NCBI GenBank assembly: GCA_036652035.1 | Contig: JAVVWR010000030.1 | Span: forward strand, 1 to 33,504 | DNA: 33,504 nucleotides | From: JAEZVV01 sp036652035 | Lineage (GTDB): Bacteria; Pseudomonadota; Gammaproteobacteria; Burkholderiales; Burkholderiaceae_F | Direction: 5' to 3' | In this document: positions 16,312-23,947 of the stretch, piece by piece | Layout: each line of letters begins with the position of its first letter | Numbering within the stretch: the first letter of the stretch is position 1 | Position numbers and translations under genes: made by a program | Notes under the pieces: model-generated | What the model saw: only the letters and a program-made list of their open reading frames with translations | Told to the model about the DNA's origin: nothing | The model's database searches: none

Positions 16312-17139
16312 ATGCCTGAGCTGCCAGAGGTGGAGGTCACCCGCAGGGCCTTGACGCCGCGGGTGGTCGCTGGCGTGGTGCGAGAGGTCTGCGTGCGCGA
16401 GCACCGGCTGCGCCATCCCGTGCCGGACGGGCTTGACGCCTTGTTGCGCGGGCGCGAGCTGCTGGGGATAGGGCGCCGTGGCAAATACCTGTTGTGGCGC
16501 TTCGCTCACGGCACTCTGATCTCGCACCTGGGGATGTCCGGCGTCTGGCGCGTGCACGATGCGCCCGCGCCGCCGCCGCGCCGCCACGATCACGTCGATC
16601 TGGTGTTCGATGAGGTGATGGTGAGATTGACCGATCCGCGCCGCTTCGGTGCTCTGCTATGGCATTCGGCCGCCGCAGGCGAGGTCGAGAACCATCCCCT
16701 GCTGGCCGGTCTTGGCCTCGAACCGTTTGATCCGCGTTTCAGCGGGGCCTGGCTTTACGCTGGCATCCGTGGGCGCAGTGCAGCGATCAAACAGGTCTTG
16801 CTGGCGGGTGACGTGGTGGTCGGGGTGGGCAATATCTACTGCTCGGAAAGTCTGTTTCGCGCCGGGATCAACCCCAAATTGTCGGCGCGGCGGCTGGGTC
16901 CGGTCCGCTGCGAGCGGCTGGCGCAGGCAGTGCGCGAGGTGTTGGCGCAGGCGATCGAAGCCGGTGGCTCGACCTTGAAAGACTTCGTGTCGGCCGAAGG
17001 CGCCGCGGGCTACTTCATGCTCGATGCCGGCGTTTACGGTCGCGAGGGAGAGACGTGCCGGGTCTGCGGCACGGTGATCCGCCGCATCATGCAGGGCCAG
17101 CGCGCCACCTATTACTGTCCGCATTGCCAACGCCATTGA
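16312..17139 (+). CDS. mutM: Formamidopyrimidine-DNA glycosylase (8-oxoguanine DNA glycosylase)
   Basis: MutM removes 8-oxoguanine and FaPy lesions and then cleaves the abasic site. After removal of the initiator methionine, the catalytic N-terminal proline and glutamate are present (MPELPEVEV). The conserved lysine is K58 in GRRGKYL, and the C-terminal zinc finger has C249, C252, C269 and C272. The total of 275 residues is normal. It begins the plus-strand run mutM, dynamin-like GTPase, mutY. MutM and MutY together with MutT make the GO system against oxidised guanine. Confidence 0.97.
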   Translation: MPELPEVEVTRRALTPRVVAGVVREVCVREHRLRHPVPDGLDALLRGRELLGIGRRGKYLLWRFAHGTLISHLGMSGVWRVHDAPAPPPRRHDHVDLVFDEVMVRLTDPRRFGALLWHSAAAGEVENHPLLAGLGLEPFDPRFSGAWLYAGIRGRSAAIKQVLLAGDVVVGVGNIYCSESLFRAGINPKLSARRLGPVRCERLAQAVREVLAQAIEAGGSTLKDFVSAEGAAGYFMLDAGVYGREGETCRVCGTVIRRIMQGQRATYYCPHCQRH

Positions 17140-17262
17140 CTTGGGCGGTACGTGCAAGCCCCGGCGCGCAGCTGGGGGGCGCTCGCCCGCAATGGGTGCT
17201 GTGATAGATTGGCCGGGCCCGATCCGCCCCTCCGCGGCGGCTCACGCAGTGGTTAAAAGGCA

Positions 17263-19215
17263 ATGGCACAACTGGCATCGAGCTTCGAGGAATACGGCGC
17301 CTGGCGTGATGCGTTGGCGGTGGCAATCGGCGACCTGCGCCGCTGGATGCAGGAGGCGCGACTGGCCGAACCCGAGGCCTGCGGCCGGATCGATCTCGCT
17401 CTCGAACGGCTGGCTCAGGACAAGTTGATGGTCGCTTTTGTCGCCGAGTTCTCGCGCGGCAAAAGCGAGCTGATCAACGCCATCTTCTTTGCCGATTACG
17501 GGTGCCGGATACTGCCTTCCGCCGCCGGGCGCACCACCATGTGCCCGACCGAGCTGCTCTACGACGAGTCGCTTCCGCCCTGCATTCGGGCGCTGCCGAT
17601 CGAGACCCGAGCGCGCTCGGGCACCACCTCCGATTTCAAGCGTCTCTCTGGGGAGTGGCACGTTTTCCCGCTCGACACCCGCTCGCCCGAAGGCATGCTC
17701 GAAGCCTTCCGCCTGGTGGCCGAGACCTGTCGAGTGTCGGTCGCCGATGCGCGATCGCTCGGCTTGTTCGATCCGGAAGACTCGGACCAGACCGCGGCAG
17801 TGGATGCCGCCGGCATGATCGAGATTTCGAAGTGGCGGCACGCGGTGATCAACTTCCCGCATCCGTTGCTGCAGCAAGGCCTGGTGGTGCTCGATACCCC
17901 GGGGCTCAACGCAATCGGCACCGAGCCCGAACTCACCTTGTCGCTGGTGCCGCGCGCCCACGCGGTGCTGTTCGTGCTGGCTGCCGACACCGGGGTGACC
18001 CGCAGCGACCTCGACGTGTGGCGCCACATCGTCACCGACGGCGGTTCGCACCACAACCATCTTGCGGTTCTCAACAAGATCGACGGCTTGTGGGACCCGC
18101 TCAAGACGTCGGCCGAGATTGCGGAGGAAGTGCGACGTCAGGTGTCCTCGGTCGCCAGCACGCTTGAGCTTGATCCAATGCGGGTTTTTGCGGTCTCGGC
18201 GCAGAAAGGTCTGGTCGCCAAGGTCAACTCCAATCCCAAGTTGCTGGCGGCGAGCCGCTTGCCGGTGCTCGAAGATGCCCTGGTGCGGATGCTGGTTCCG
18301 GCCAAGCAGCGGATCGTTCGCGACCAGACTCTCGGTCTGATCGAGCGCGTTGGCGGAGAAGTGCGCCAGGTGCTCGACGCGCGCGAGCGCGGGCTGATCG
18401 AACAGCTCTACGAATTGCGTGCGCTGCAGGGCAAGAACCAGAGCCAGGTGGGCCGGATGCAGGCGCGCGCCGAAGCCGAAAGTCGCGAGTTCGAAGACGT
18501 GGTGCGACGCTTCTTTGCCGCCCGCAGCGTTCTTGGCAAGCTCGCAGACGAGGCCTATGCCCCCTTGCGGATGGATGCCTTGCGCGCTCAGGTGCTTATC
18601 ACTCGCGAGCGGATGAGCAAGGCCCGCTTGTCGCTCCAACTCTCGGGCGCGGTGCGCGACTACTTTGCCGGTCTGAGGTCGCAGCTGAGAGCGGCCAACG
18701 CCAGCCTCGCCGAGATCGAAAAAATGGTGCTGGGCGTGCAGCGCAGCTTTGCCGCCGAACTGGGCTGGGGCTCGACGCCGCCGGTGAGCTTCTCGCTCGA
18801 CGCGGCGATTACCGAACTCGATCGTGCCGAGCAGGTTTTCGCGGTGAGCTTCGGGCCGCTGGCGGTGATCACCCAGCACAAGTGGAGCTTGATCGAGCGC
18901 TTCTTCGATACCGTGGTGTCGCGCTCGCGTGAGATTTTTGCAGACTCCGCACGCGCCGCCGAGAACTGGGTCCGCTCGCTTTTGCCGCCGCTCGAGATGC
19001 AGGTGAGAGAGCAACGCGCCCAGCTGAAGAAACGGGTCGAGGCGATCACCCGGATCCGCCAAGCGCAGGAATCGCTCGAGCTGCGCATCGGCGAGCTCGA
19101 ATCCGCGCTTGAGGATGTCCAGGGCCAGCTCGACCGGCTGGCTCGTCTGAGCGACCGGATTCGGGTGCTGGCCCGTCGCGGCAGCTTGCGCACCGCCGAA
19201 GCGATCGCCGCCTGA
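17263..19215 (+). CDS. Dynamin-family GTPase of unknown role
   Basis: This 650-residue protein has an N-terminal dynamin-like GTPase domain. The P-loop is AEFSRGKS (61-68), with alanine where the first glycine usually is, and switch I is around TTMCPTE (91-97). The G3 motif is DTPG (211-214), followed by NAIG, and G4 is NKID (271-274). SAQKG at 312-316 resembles a G5 element. The C-terminal half is largely helical with coiled-coil character near the end (about 560-635), as in the dynamin stalk. No transmembrane helix is obvious. Bacterial dynamins are linked to membrane remodelling or, for CrfC, chromosome segregation. It lies 123 bases after mutM and 10 bases before mutY, so it is probably co-transcribed with mutY. 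Confidence 0.88.
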   Translation: MAQLASSFEEYGAWRDALAVAIGDLRRWMQEARLAEPEACGRIDLALERLAQDKLMVAFVAEFSRGKSELINAIFFADYGCRILPSAAGRTTMCPTELLYDESLPPCIRALPIETRARSGTTSDFKRLSGEWHVFPLDTRSPEGMLEAFRLVAETCRVSVADARSLGLFDPEDSDQTAAVDAAGMIEISKWRHAVINFPHPLLQQGLVVLDTPGLNAIGTEPELTLSLVPRAHAVLFVLAADTGVTRSDLDVWRHIVTDGGSHHNHLAVLNKIDGLWDPLKTSAEIAEEVRRQVSSVASTLELDPMRVFAVSAQKGLVAKVNSNPKLLAASRLPVLEDALVRMLVPAKQRIVRDQTLGLIERVGGEVRQVLDARERGLIEQLYELRALQGKNQSQVGRMQARAEAESREFEDVVRRFFAARSVLGKLADEAYAPLRMDALRAQVLITRERMSKARLSLQLSGAVRDYFAGLRSQLRAANASLAEIEKMVLGVQRSFAAELGWGSTPPVSFSLDAAITELDRAEQVFAVSFGPLAVITQHKWSLIERFFDTVVSRSREIFADSARAAENWVRSLLPPLEMQVREQRAQLKKRVEAITRIRQAQESLELRIGELESALEDVQGQLDRLARLSDRIRVLARRGSLRTAEAIAA

Positions 19216-19225
19216 GAGAGCCGCC

Positions 19226-20266
19226 ATGAAGTCGTCCTTCGCCGCGCGCGTGATCGCCTGGCAGAAAACCCATGGCCGCCACGACCTGCCCTGGCAGGGC
19301 ACGCGCGACGCCTATCGAATCTGGCTGTCCGAGGTGATGCTGCAGCAGACCCAGGTCGCCACTGTCATTCCCTATTACCAGCGTTTTGTTGATCGCTTTC
19401 CCACCGTGCAAGCACTCGCCACGGCCGAGTCGGACGAGGTGATGAGTTTGTGGTCAGGCCTGGGCTATTACTCGCGGGCGCGCCATCTGCACGCCTGCGC
19501 CCGCGCCGTGGTGGCCGATCATGCGGGCCAGTTTCCGGCCACCGCCGCCGAACTCGTCGAGTTGCCGGGAATTGGCGAGTCGACGGCGGCGGCGATTGCG
19601 GCATTTGCTTTCGGCGCTCGGGCCGCGATTCTCGACGGTAATGTGAAGCGGGTGTTTGCGCGGCACTTCGGCGTTGCGGGCTGGCCGGGCGCGACGGCGG
19701 TGCAGAAAGCCTTGTGGGCGATCGCGGCTGCTGAATTGCCCGAGCGTGGGATCGAGCCCTATACCCAAGGCTTGATGGACCTTGGCGCGACGGTATGCAC
19801 GCGTGGCCGCCCCGCGTGCGAGGCCTGCCCCGTGAGCGCGAGCTGTGTTGCCCTCAAGCAAAATCGGATTGGCGAGCTGCCGTCGCCGCGCCCGGCGCGT
19901 GCGCGGCCGGTGCGCTACGCAAGCCTTGCCTTGTTGCTCGATGGCGAGCGGGTCTTGCTCGAGCAGCGTGCTGCGACCGGGATCTGGGGCGGGCTCTCAA
20001 GCTTGCCGGAGTTCGAGCCCGAGCTTGATGAGGCTGGCTTTGCTGCGGCGGTGGCGGCGCGCTACGGCTTGGGCGTCAGGAGCCTTCGTCGGCTCGACGA
20101 CGTGGTGCACGACTTCAGTCATTACCGCTTCGTGATGCAACCCTGGTTCGCTCGGATCACGCCGGGTTCACTGGCCGAGGTTAAGGGGCGATGGCTGGAC
20201 CTGACTGACACGGGTGAGGCTCCGCTGCCGGCGCCGGTCAAGCGCTTGTTGCTGGCGCTGGCTTAA
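19226..20266 (+). CDS. mutY: Adenine DNA glycosylase
   Basis: MutY removes adenine mispaired with 8-oxoguanine. The 346-residue protein has the catalytic glutamate E36 in SEVMLQQTQ and the helix-hairpin-helix ELPGIGESTAAAI. The catalytic aspartate is D137 in ILDGNV, and the iron-sulfur cluster cysteines are C191, C198, C201 and C207 (spacing 6-2-5). A C-terminal NUDIX-like domain that reads 8-oxoguanine follows. It starts 10 bases after the GTPase gene. Its stop codon overlaps the stop of the convergent LON-domain gene (TTAA, 20263-20266), leaving no room for a terminator between them. Confidence 0.97.
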   Translation: MKSSFAARVIAWQKTHGRHDLPWQGTRDAYRIWLSEVMLQQTQVATVIPYYQRFVDRFPTVQALATAESDEVMSLWSGLGYYSRARHLHACARAVVADHAGQFPATAAELVELPGIGESTAAAIAAFAFGARAAILDGNVKRVFARHFGVAGWPGATAVQKALWAIAAAELPERGIEPYTQGLMDLGATVCTRGRPACEACPVSASCVALKQNRIGELPSPRPARARPVRYASLALLLDGERVLLEQRAATGIWGGLSSLPEFEPELDEAGFAAAVAARYGLGVRSLRRLDDVVHDFSHYRFVMQPWFARITPGSLAEVKGRWLDLTDTGEAPLPAPVKRLLLALA

Positions 20267-20874
20267 GCGCTCAACACGGCGTGCTGGCGCAGGTAGGTGT
20301 GGATGATGTCGATGCGCGAACTCGCGCTTTCAAGCTCCATCAGCTTTTGCCGCGCCTGGAGCGGAACCGGCAGGATTTCGGCCAGGCGGTTGCCCACCCA
20401 GACGCTGGAATCGAGCCGATAAGGCGCTTCGATCGGTGCGCCAAGCGAATCCGCGCTGGTCTTGTCGCCGATCTCTTCGAGAATATTGGTCAGCAGTCTT
20501 GAGCAGGCCTGATGCTCGGGAGCGAGCGGAACATCGGTGTCGGCCTCGATCAGATCGACCTCGGCCACAAGCAGGCCGTCAGCCTGGCGCTGGGAGTCGA
20601 GCACTCGGAACCGCTGGCCGCCGATCGCGCGAATCTTGAGCAGGCCGAGCTGCTCCATGTCGCACTGACGGATATGCGCCAGACAGCCGACGGCCTCCGG
20701 GGTGGCGGTGGTGGCAACTTCGGCTGCGCCGTCGGCGATCAGGCAGACGCCAAATGGCGTTTGATCGCGCAGGCAGGCGCGGGCCATGTCCATGTAACGG
20801 GCTTCGAACACCCGCAGCGAGAGCACGCCGCCGGGAAACAAGACGGCATTGAGGGGGAACAGCGGGAGCTTCAT
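20263..20874 (-). CDS. Stand-alone LON N-terminal (substrate-binding) domain protein
   Basis: This 203-residue protein matches the Lon protease substrate-binding domain without the ATPase or peptidase domains. It starts MKLPLFPLNAVLFPGG, has LRVFEARYMDM and GVCLI, and ends in helices. Such stand-alone proteins are common in proteobacteria, and their function is not established. Binding of peptides or unfolded substrates is inferred from the Lon domain. Its ATG overlaps the rapZ stop by four bases (ATGA), so it is co-translated with rapZ. Its stop overlaps mutY on the other strand. Confidence 0.88.
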   Translation of the reverse strand: MKLPLFPLNAVLFPGGVLSLRVFEARYMDMARACLRDQTPFGVCLIADGAAEVATTATPEAVGCLAHIRQCDMEQLGLLKIRAIGGQRFRVLDSQRQADGLLVAEVDLIEADTDVPLAPEHQACSRLLTNILEEIGDKTSADSLGAPIEAPYRLDSSVWVGNRLAEILPVPLQARQKLMELESASSRIDIIHTYLRQHAVLSA

Positions 20875-21743
20875 TGGTCCTGGCCGCGACGGCCGATGAT
20901 GCGGTGGCGAACCACGATCTGCTCTTCATTGGCAAGGCGGCGGGCCAGCGCTTCCACCACGTAGACCGAGCGGTGACGGCCGCCCGTGCAGCCGATCGCC
21001 ACAGTCAGGTAGTACCGGTTCTGCGCCCGGTAGCTCGGTAGCCAGGTGGCGATGAAGTTGGCGATGTCGTCGATCATCTTGCCGACCTCGGGCTCGCGCG
21101 CGAGAAATTCAGCTACCGGCGCATCGCAGCCGGTCAACGGCCGCAGCTCAAGGTCGTAATACGGGTTGGGCAGGTTGCGGACGTCGAACACCAGGTCGGC
21201 CGCCACCGGCAGGCCGTGCTTGAAGGCAAACGACTCGAAGGCAAGCGTCAAGGCGCCACGCGGCGCATCGGCAAACTGGCGCACCCAGTCGCGCAAGGTG
21301 TTGGGGTGCAGCCCGCCGGTGTCGATCACATGAGCGACATCGACCAGGGGTTCGAGCAGTTCCCGCTCGGACTCGATCGATTCGATGATGGTGGCTTCGC
21401 TCGCGCCGGCGGTGGCGCGGCGCGACATCGGGTGCTGGCGGCGCGTTTCCGAGAATCGCTGTACCAGCTCGTCGGTGGCAGCGGTCAGAAACAGCAGGCG
21501 GACGTCGTGTCCTTCCTGGCGCAAGGCCTGGATCATGGCGGGGACGTCGGGGAATGACACCTCGCTGCGCGCATCAATCGATACCGCCACGAATTCGTGG
21601 CCGGTACGCGCGAGGTGCGAGCAGACCTGAGTAAGGAACTGGGCCGGCAGGTTGTCGACGCAGTAGCAGCCGCTATCTTCGAGCTGTCGGATGGCAACCG
21701 ACTTGCCCGAGCCCGAAAGTCCAGTGACGATGATCAGACGCAT
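20871..21743 (-). CDS. rapZ: RNase adapter protein RapZ (nucleotide-binding)
   Basis: In E. coli RapZ binds the small RNAs GlmY and GlmZ and recruits RNase E, controlling glucosamine-6-phosphate synthase. The 290-residue protein has Walker A GLSGSGKS (8-15), the DNLP motif and the conserved C-terminal segment IGCTGGRHRSVYVVEAL. Length is normal. Whether betaproteobacterial RapZ uses the same RNAs is not shown here. It belongs to the rpoN-ptsN-hprK neighbourhood. The ATG at 21743 lacks a clear ribosome site, and a very stable hairpin ends 18 bases upstream. Confidence 0.95.
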   Translation of the reverse strand: MRLIIVTGLSGSGKSVAIRQLEDSGCYCVDNLPAQFLTQVCSHLARTGHEFVAVSIDARSEVSFPDVPAMIQALRQEGHDVRLLFLTAATDELVQRFSETRRQHPMSRRATAGASEATIIESIESERELLEPLVDVAHVIDTGGLHPNTLRDWVRQFADAPRGALTLAFESFAFKHGLPVAADLVFDVRNLPNPYYDLELRPLTGCDAPVAEFLAREPEVGKMIDDIANFIATWLPSYRAQNRYYLTVAIGCTGGRHRSVYVVEALARRLANEEQIVVRHRIIGRRGQDQ

Positions 21744-21761
21744 GGAGACATTGTGGCATGG

Positions 21762-21805
21762 CTGCGACGAGCGCTTGCAGCCGGCGCTGCAAGCGCTCGT
21801 CGCAG
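21762..21805. repeat. Perfect 19-bp inverted repeat just upstream of rapZ
   Basis: The 19 bases at 21762-21780 are repeated as an exact reverse complement at 21787-21805. The six loop bases CCGGCG could add one more C-G pair. The RNA hairpin would be extremely stable on either strand. It has no T tract toward rapZ, so it is not a normal intrinsic terminator. It ends 18 bases before the rapZ start. Confidence 0.85.
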
Positions 21806-21810
21806 AAGGC

Positions 21811-21835
21811 GCCGCGATCCGAACGCGATCGCGGC
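21811..21835. repeat. Second hairpin between psiF-like gene and rapZ
   Basis: GCCGCGATC (21811-21819) and GATCGCGGC (21827-21835) form a perfect 9-bp stem with a 7-base loop, five bases from the 19-bp repeat. It starts eight bases after the PsiF-like stop and has no T tract. Confidence 0.65.
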
Positions 21836-21843
21836 CGGGCCGT

Positions 21844-22182
21844 TTAACCCTTGAGGCACGCGCTCATGAACTTCTTGCGCTCTTCGCCCTGAAGCTTCTT
21901 GGTGGCGGCGTCCTTGTTGCACGCGCTCATCTTCTTCTGCTGCGGGGTCAGTTCTTTCTTGGGCTCGGCAGCGGCGGCCGGCGTTGTCGACAGGCACTCG
22001 CTCATGAAGGTCTTGCGGGCATCGCCTTCGAGCTTCTTGGCCGCCGCGTCCTTGTTGCAAGCGCCCATTTTCTGTTGCTGCGCGGTGGGTTCTTTTTTGG
22101 TCGTAGCAGTAGCCGGGGTTTCGGCGGCAAAGGCAGCGACCGGCAGGGCGAGGCAGGCGGCGACGATCAGACGGTTGAGCAT
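21844..22182 (-). CDS. Exported two-repeat PsiF family protein
   Basis: This 112-residue protein has a signal peptide (MLNRLIVAACLALPVAAFAA, likely cut at AFA-A or just after) and two copies of the PsiF repeat. The first is TAQQQKMGACNKDAAAKKL through FMSECL, the second TPQQKKMSACNKDAATKKL through FMSACL. E. coli PsiF is phosphate-starvation inducible, but its function is unknown. Each repeat has two cysteines that could form a disulfide in the periplasm. The ATG at 22182 follows a strong ribosome site (GGGGAGATTCAAC). It lies between hprK and rapZ, two genes I would expect to be adjacent in this group. Confidence 0.88.
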   Translation of the reverse strand: MLNRLIVAACLALPVAAFAAETPATATTKKEPTAQQQKMGACNKDAAAKKLEGDARKTFMSECLSTTPAAAAEPKKELTPQQKKMSACNKDAATKKLQGEERKKFMSACLKG

Positions 22183-22276
22183 GGTTGAATCTCCCCAGAC
22201 GTTGGCGACCCGGCTCCATGCCGGATGCGAGTTAAACGGCGAGCAGCCCAGTGGCGTTGACATGCGCTCGCAGCGT

Positions 22277-23212
22277 TCAATACGCATCGTCGCTCATTGA
22301 GCGGCGTTGGCGATCCATGAATTCGCGCATGGTGTCGATTCCGCGCAACTGCAAGATGGTGTTGCGCACCGCCGCTTCGGTCAGCACTGCCAGGTTGCGG
22401 CCATCGGCCACGGGCAGGATCACCTTGCGAATCGGCAGGCCCAGCACGTCGTAGCTCTGACCTTCGATCGGCAGGCGATCGACGATTTCGGTGGCGGTGC
22501 GGCGGCGCAGCTCGACGATCAGGCGCAGTTTCATTTTTCGCCGCACGGCGGTCTCGCCGAAGATGGCCTTGATGTCGAGCAGGCCAAGACCGCGTACTTC
22601 CAGCAGGTTGGAGAGCAAGGGCGGGCAACGACCTTCGATCGTATCGGGAGCGATGCGAGAGAAATCAACCACGTCGTCGGCCACCAGACCGTGGCCGCGG
22701 CTGATCAGCTCGAGCCCGAGCTCGCTCTTGCCCACGCCGCTCTCTCCTGACAGCAGCACCCCCATTCCCAGCACGTCCATGTAGACGCCGTGCATGGTGC
22801 AGCGCGCTGCCAGTACCCGGGCGAGGTAGATGCGCAGAACCTCGATCACTTCAGCCGCCGAGCTGAGCGAGGAAAACATCGGCAGCCGCGAATCTGCCGT
22901 CAGCGCGATCAGCTCGGGCGGTGGCGTGAGGCCGTCGGCGATCACGATCGCGAGTGGCTTGCCGGCAAACAGCTCGGTCGAGTAGTGCACTCGCCGCGCC
23001 GGATCCATGCGCGCGAAGTAATCGATTTCGGGAATGCCGAGCACGTGGATGCGGCTCGGGTGGATCAGGTTGAGGTGGCCGATCAGGTCGGCGCTGGCAA
23101 GGCCCGTGGTGGCTGGAGTCTCGAGCGGGTCGTCGGCGGCAGCCATGCCGCCGATCCATTCCAGCTCGAGCGCCTCGCGGTTGTCCTCGAAAAGAGAGCG
23201 AAAGGTCGACAT
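22277..23212 (-). CDS. hprK: HPr kinase/phosphorylase
   Basis: HprK phosphorylates and dephosphorylates a serine of the phosphocarrier HPr and so controls PTS signalling. The 311-residue protein has Walker A GESGVGKS (156-163), the conserved histidine H141 in TMHGVYMDVLG and the HprK family signature LLEVRGLGLLDIKAIFG (203-219). The ATG at 23212 is used; the upstream frame to 23368 overlaps ptsN and is not family-like. In Betaproteobacteria HprK is part of a regulatory PTS with PtsN. HPr and enzyme I genes are not in this window. Confidence 0.96.
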   Translation of the reverse strand: MSTFRSLFEDNREALELEWIGGMAAADDPLETPATTGLASADLIGHLNLIHPSRIHVLGIPEIDYFARMDPARRVHYSTELFAGKPLAIVIADGLTPPPELIALTADSRLPMFSSLSSAAEVIEVLRIYLARVLAARCTMHGVYMDVLGMGVLLSGESGVGKSELGLELISRGHGLVADDVVDFSRIAPDTIEGRCPPLLSNLLEVRGLGLLDIKAIFGETAVRRKMKLRLIVELRRRTATEIVDRLPIEGQSYDVLGLPIRKVILPVADGRNLAVLTEAAVRNTILQLRGIDTMREFMDRQRRSMSDDAY

Positions 23213-23255
23213 GGCACGAGCATAACGGCTCGTGCCGGTGGTCGTCAGACCGGCA

Positions 23256-23726
23256 TCAAGCCGTGGACCGCATCGGTTCCCAGGCTGCCAGCAGGGCGGC
23301 GAGCGCGGGGGCGTCGGAAACGGCGGTGAGTTGCTCGCGCATCGCCTTGTCGGAAAAGAGCTGGGCAAGCTCGGACAGGATGTCGAGGTGCTGCTGGCTC
23401 GCCTGTTCAGGAACGAGCAGGAAGAACAGCAGACTCACCGGCTGGCCGTCGGGGGCATCGAAAGGGACGGGCTCGGCGAGCCGAACGAAGGCGCCGATCG
23501 CCTCCTTGAGGCCCTTGATACGCCCGTGCGGGATGGCAACACCCTGGCCTAGCCCGGTCGATCCCAATCGTTCGCGCGCGAACAGGCTCTCGAAGACTTT
23601 GGCTCGCGCCAGTCCGTGGTGATTCTCGAAGATCAGGCAGGCCTGTTCGAAAACGCGCTTCTTGCTCGAGGCCGACAGGTCCAGCAGGATGTTGGGTGTC
23701 GGCAGCAGATGCGAAATGCGATTCAT
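23256..23726 (-). CDS. ptsN: PTS IIA-like nitrogen-regulatory protein PtsN (EIIA-Ntr)
   Basis: PtsN is the final phosphoacceptor of the nitrogen PTS and regulates potassium and nitrogen physiology through protein contacts, not sugar uptake. The 156-residue protein has the phosphorylated histidine H67 in the EIIA signature GVAIPHGRI and the conserved LLFFLLVPEQASQQHL segment. The start is ATG 23726; the longer frame to 23828 is not conserved in type. It precedes hprK by 43 bases and has its own likely promoter at 23837-23864, because an ada-type gene on the other strand separates it from hpf and rpoN. Confidence 0.96.
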   Translation of the reverse strand: MNRISHLLPTPNILLDLSASSKKRVFEQACLIFENHHGLARAKVFESLFARERLGSTGLGQGVAIPHGRIKGLKEAIGAFVRLAEPVPFDAPDGQPVSLLFFLLVPEQASQQHLDILSELAQLFSDKAMREQLTAVSDAPALAALLAAWEPMRSTA

Positions 23727-23836
23727 GTGTTTTGGGCCGCCGCTACGCCCGTCGTCTTTGGCTGATGGACTTATCGCGAACCCGGTAGCTGCGTCCGACG
23801 AGACTCTGCGAGCCAGGCCGGAAAACAAAGGCGCGG

Positions 23837-23864
23837 ATCATACACCCGGGCCTTCGGCCGCCAA
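23837..23864 (-). promoter_or_regulatory. Candidate sigma-70 promoter for ptsN-hprK
   Basis: On the minus strand TTGGCG (23859-23864) and TATGAT (23837-23842) are spaced 16 bases, about 110 bases before the ptsN start. The spacer contains GGCC-TTC-GGCC. This is the best promoter match in the 221-base region between ptsN and the ada-type gene. That region otherwise shows nothing I recognise. Confidence 0.5.
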
Positions 23865-23947
23865 ATTGGAATTTCCCGCGCGTTCGGGTTTCCAGTGGGC
23901 GCAAGTTCCGGGTGGCGGGGGCCGTCAAGCTCGCCCACCATCGGTTC

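Noticed and set aside
17242..19302. 686-codon minus-strand open frame spanning the dynamin-like gene
   Set aside because: The opposite strand encodes a GTPase with ordered G motifs; the long antisense frame follows from codon bias.
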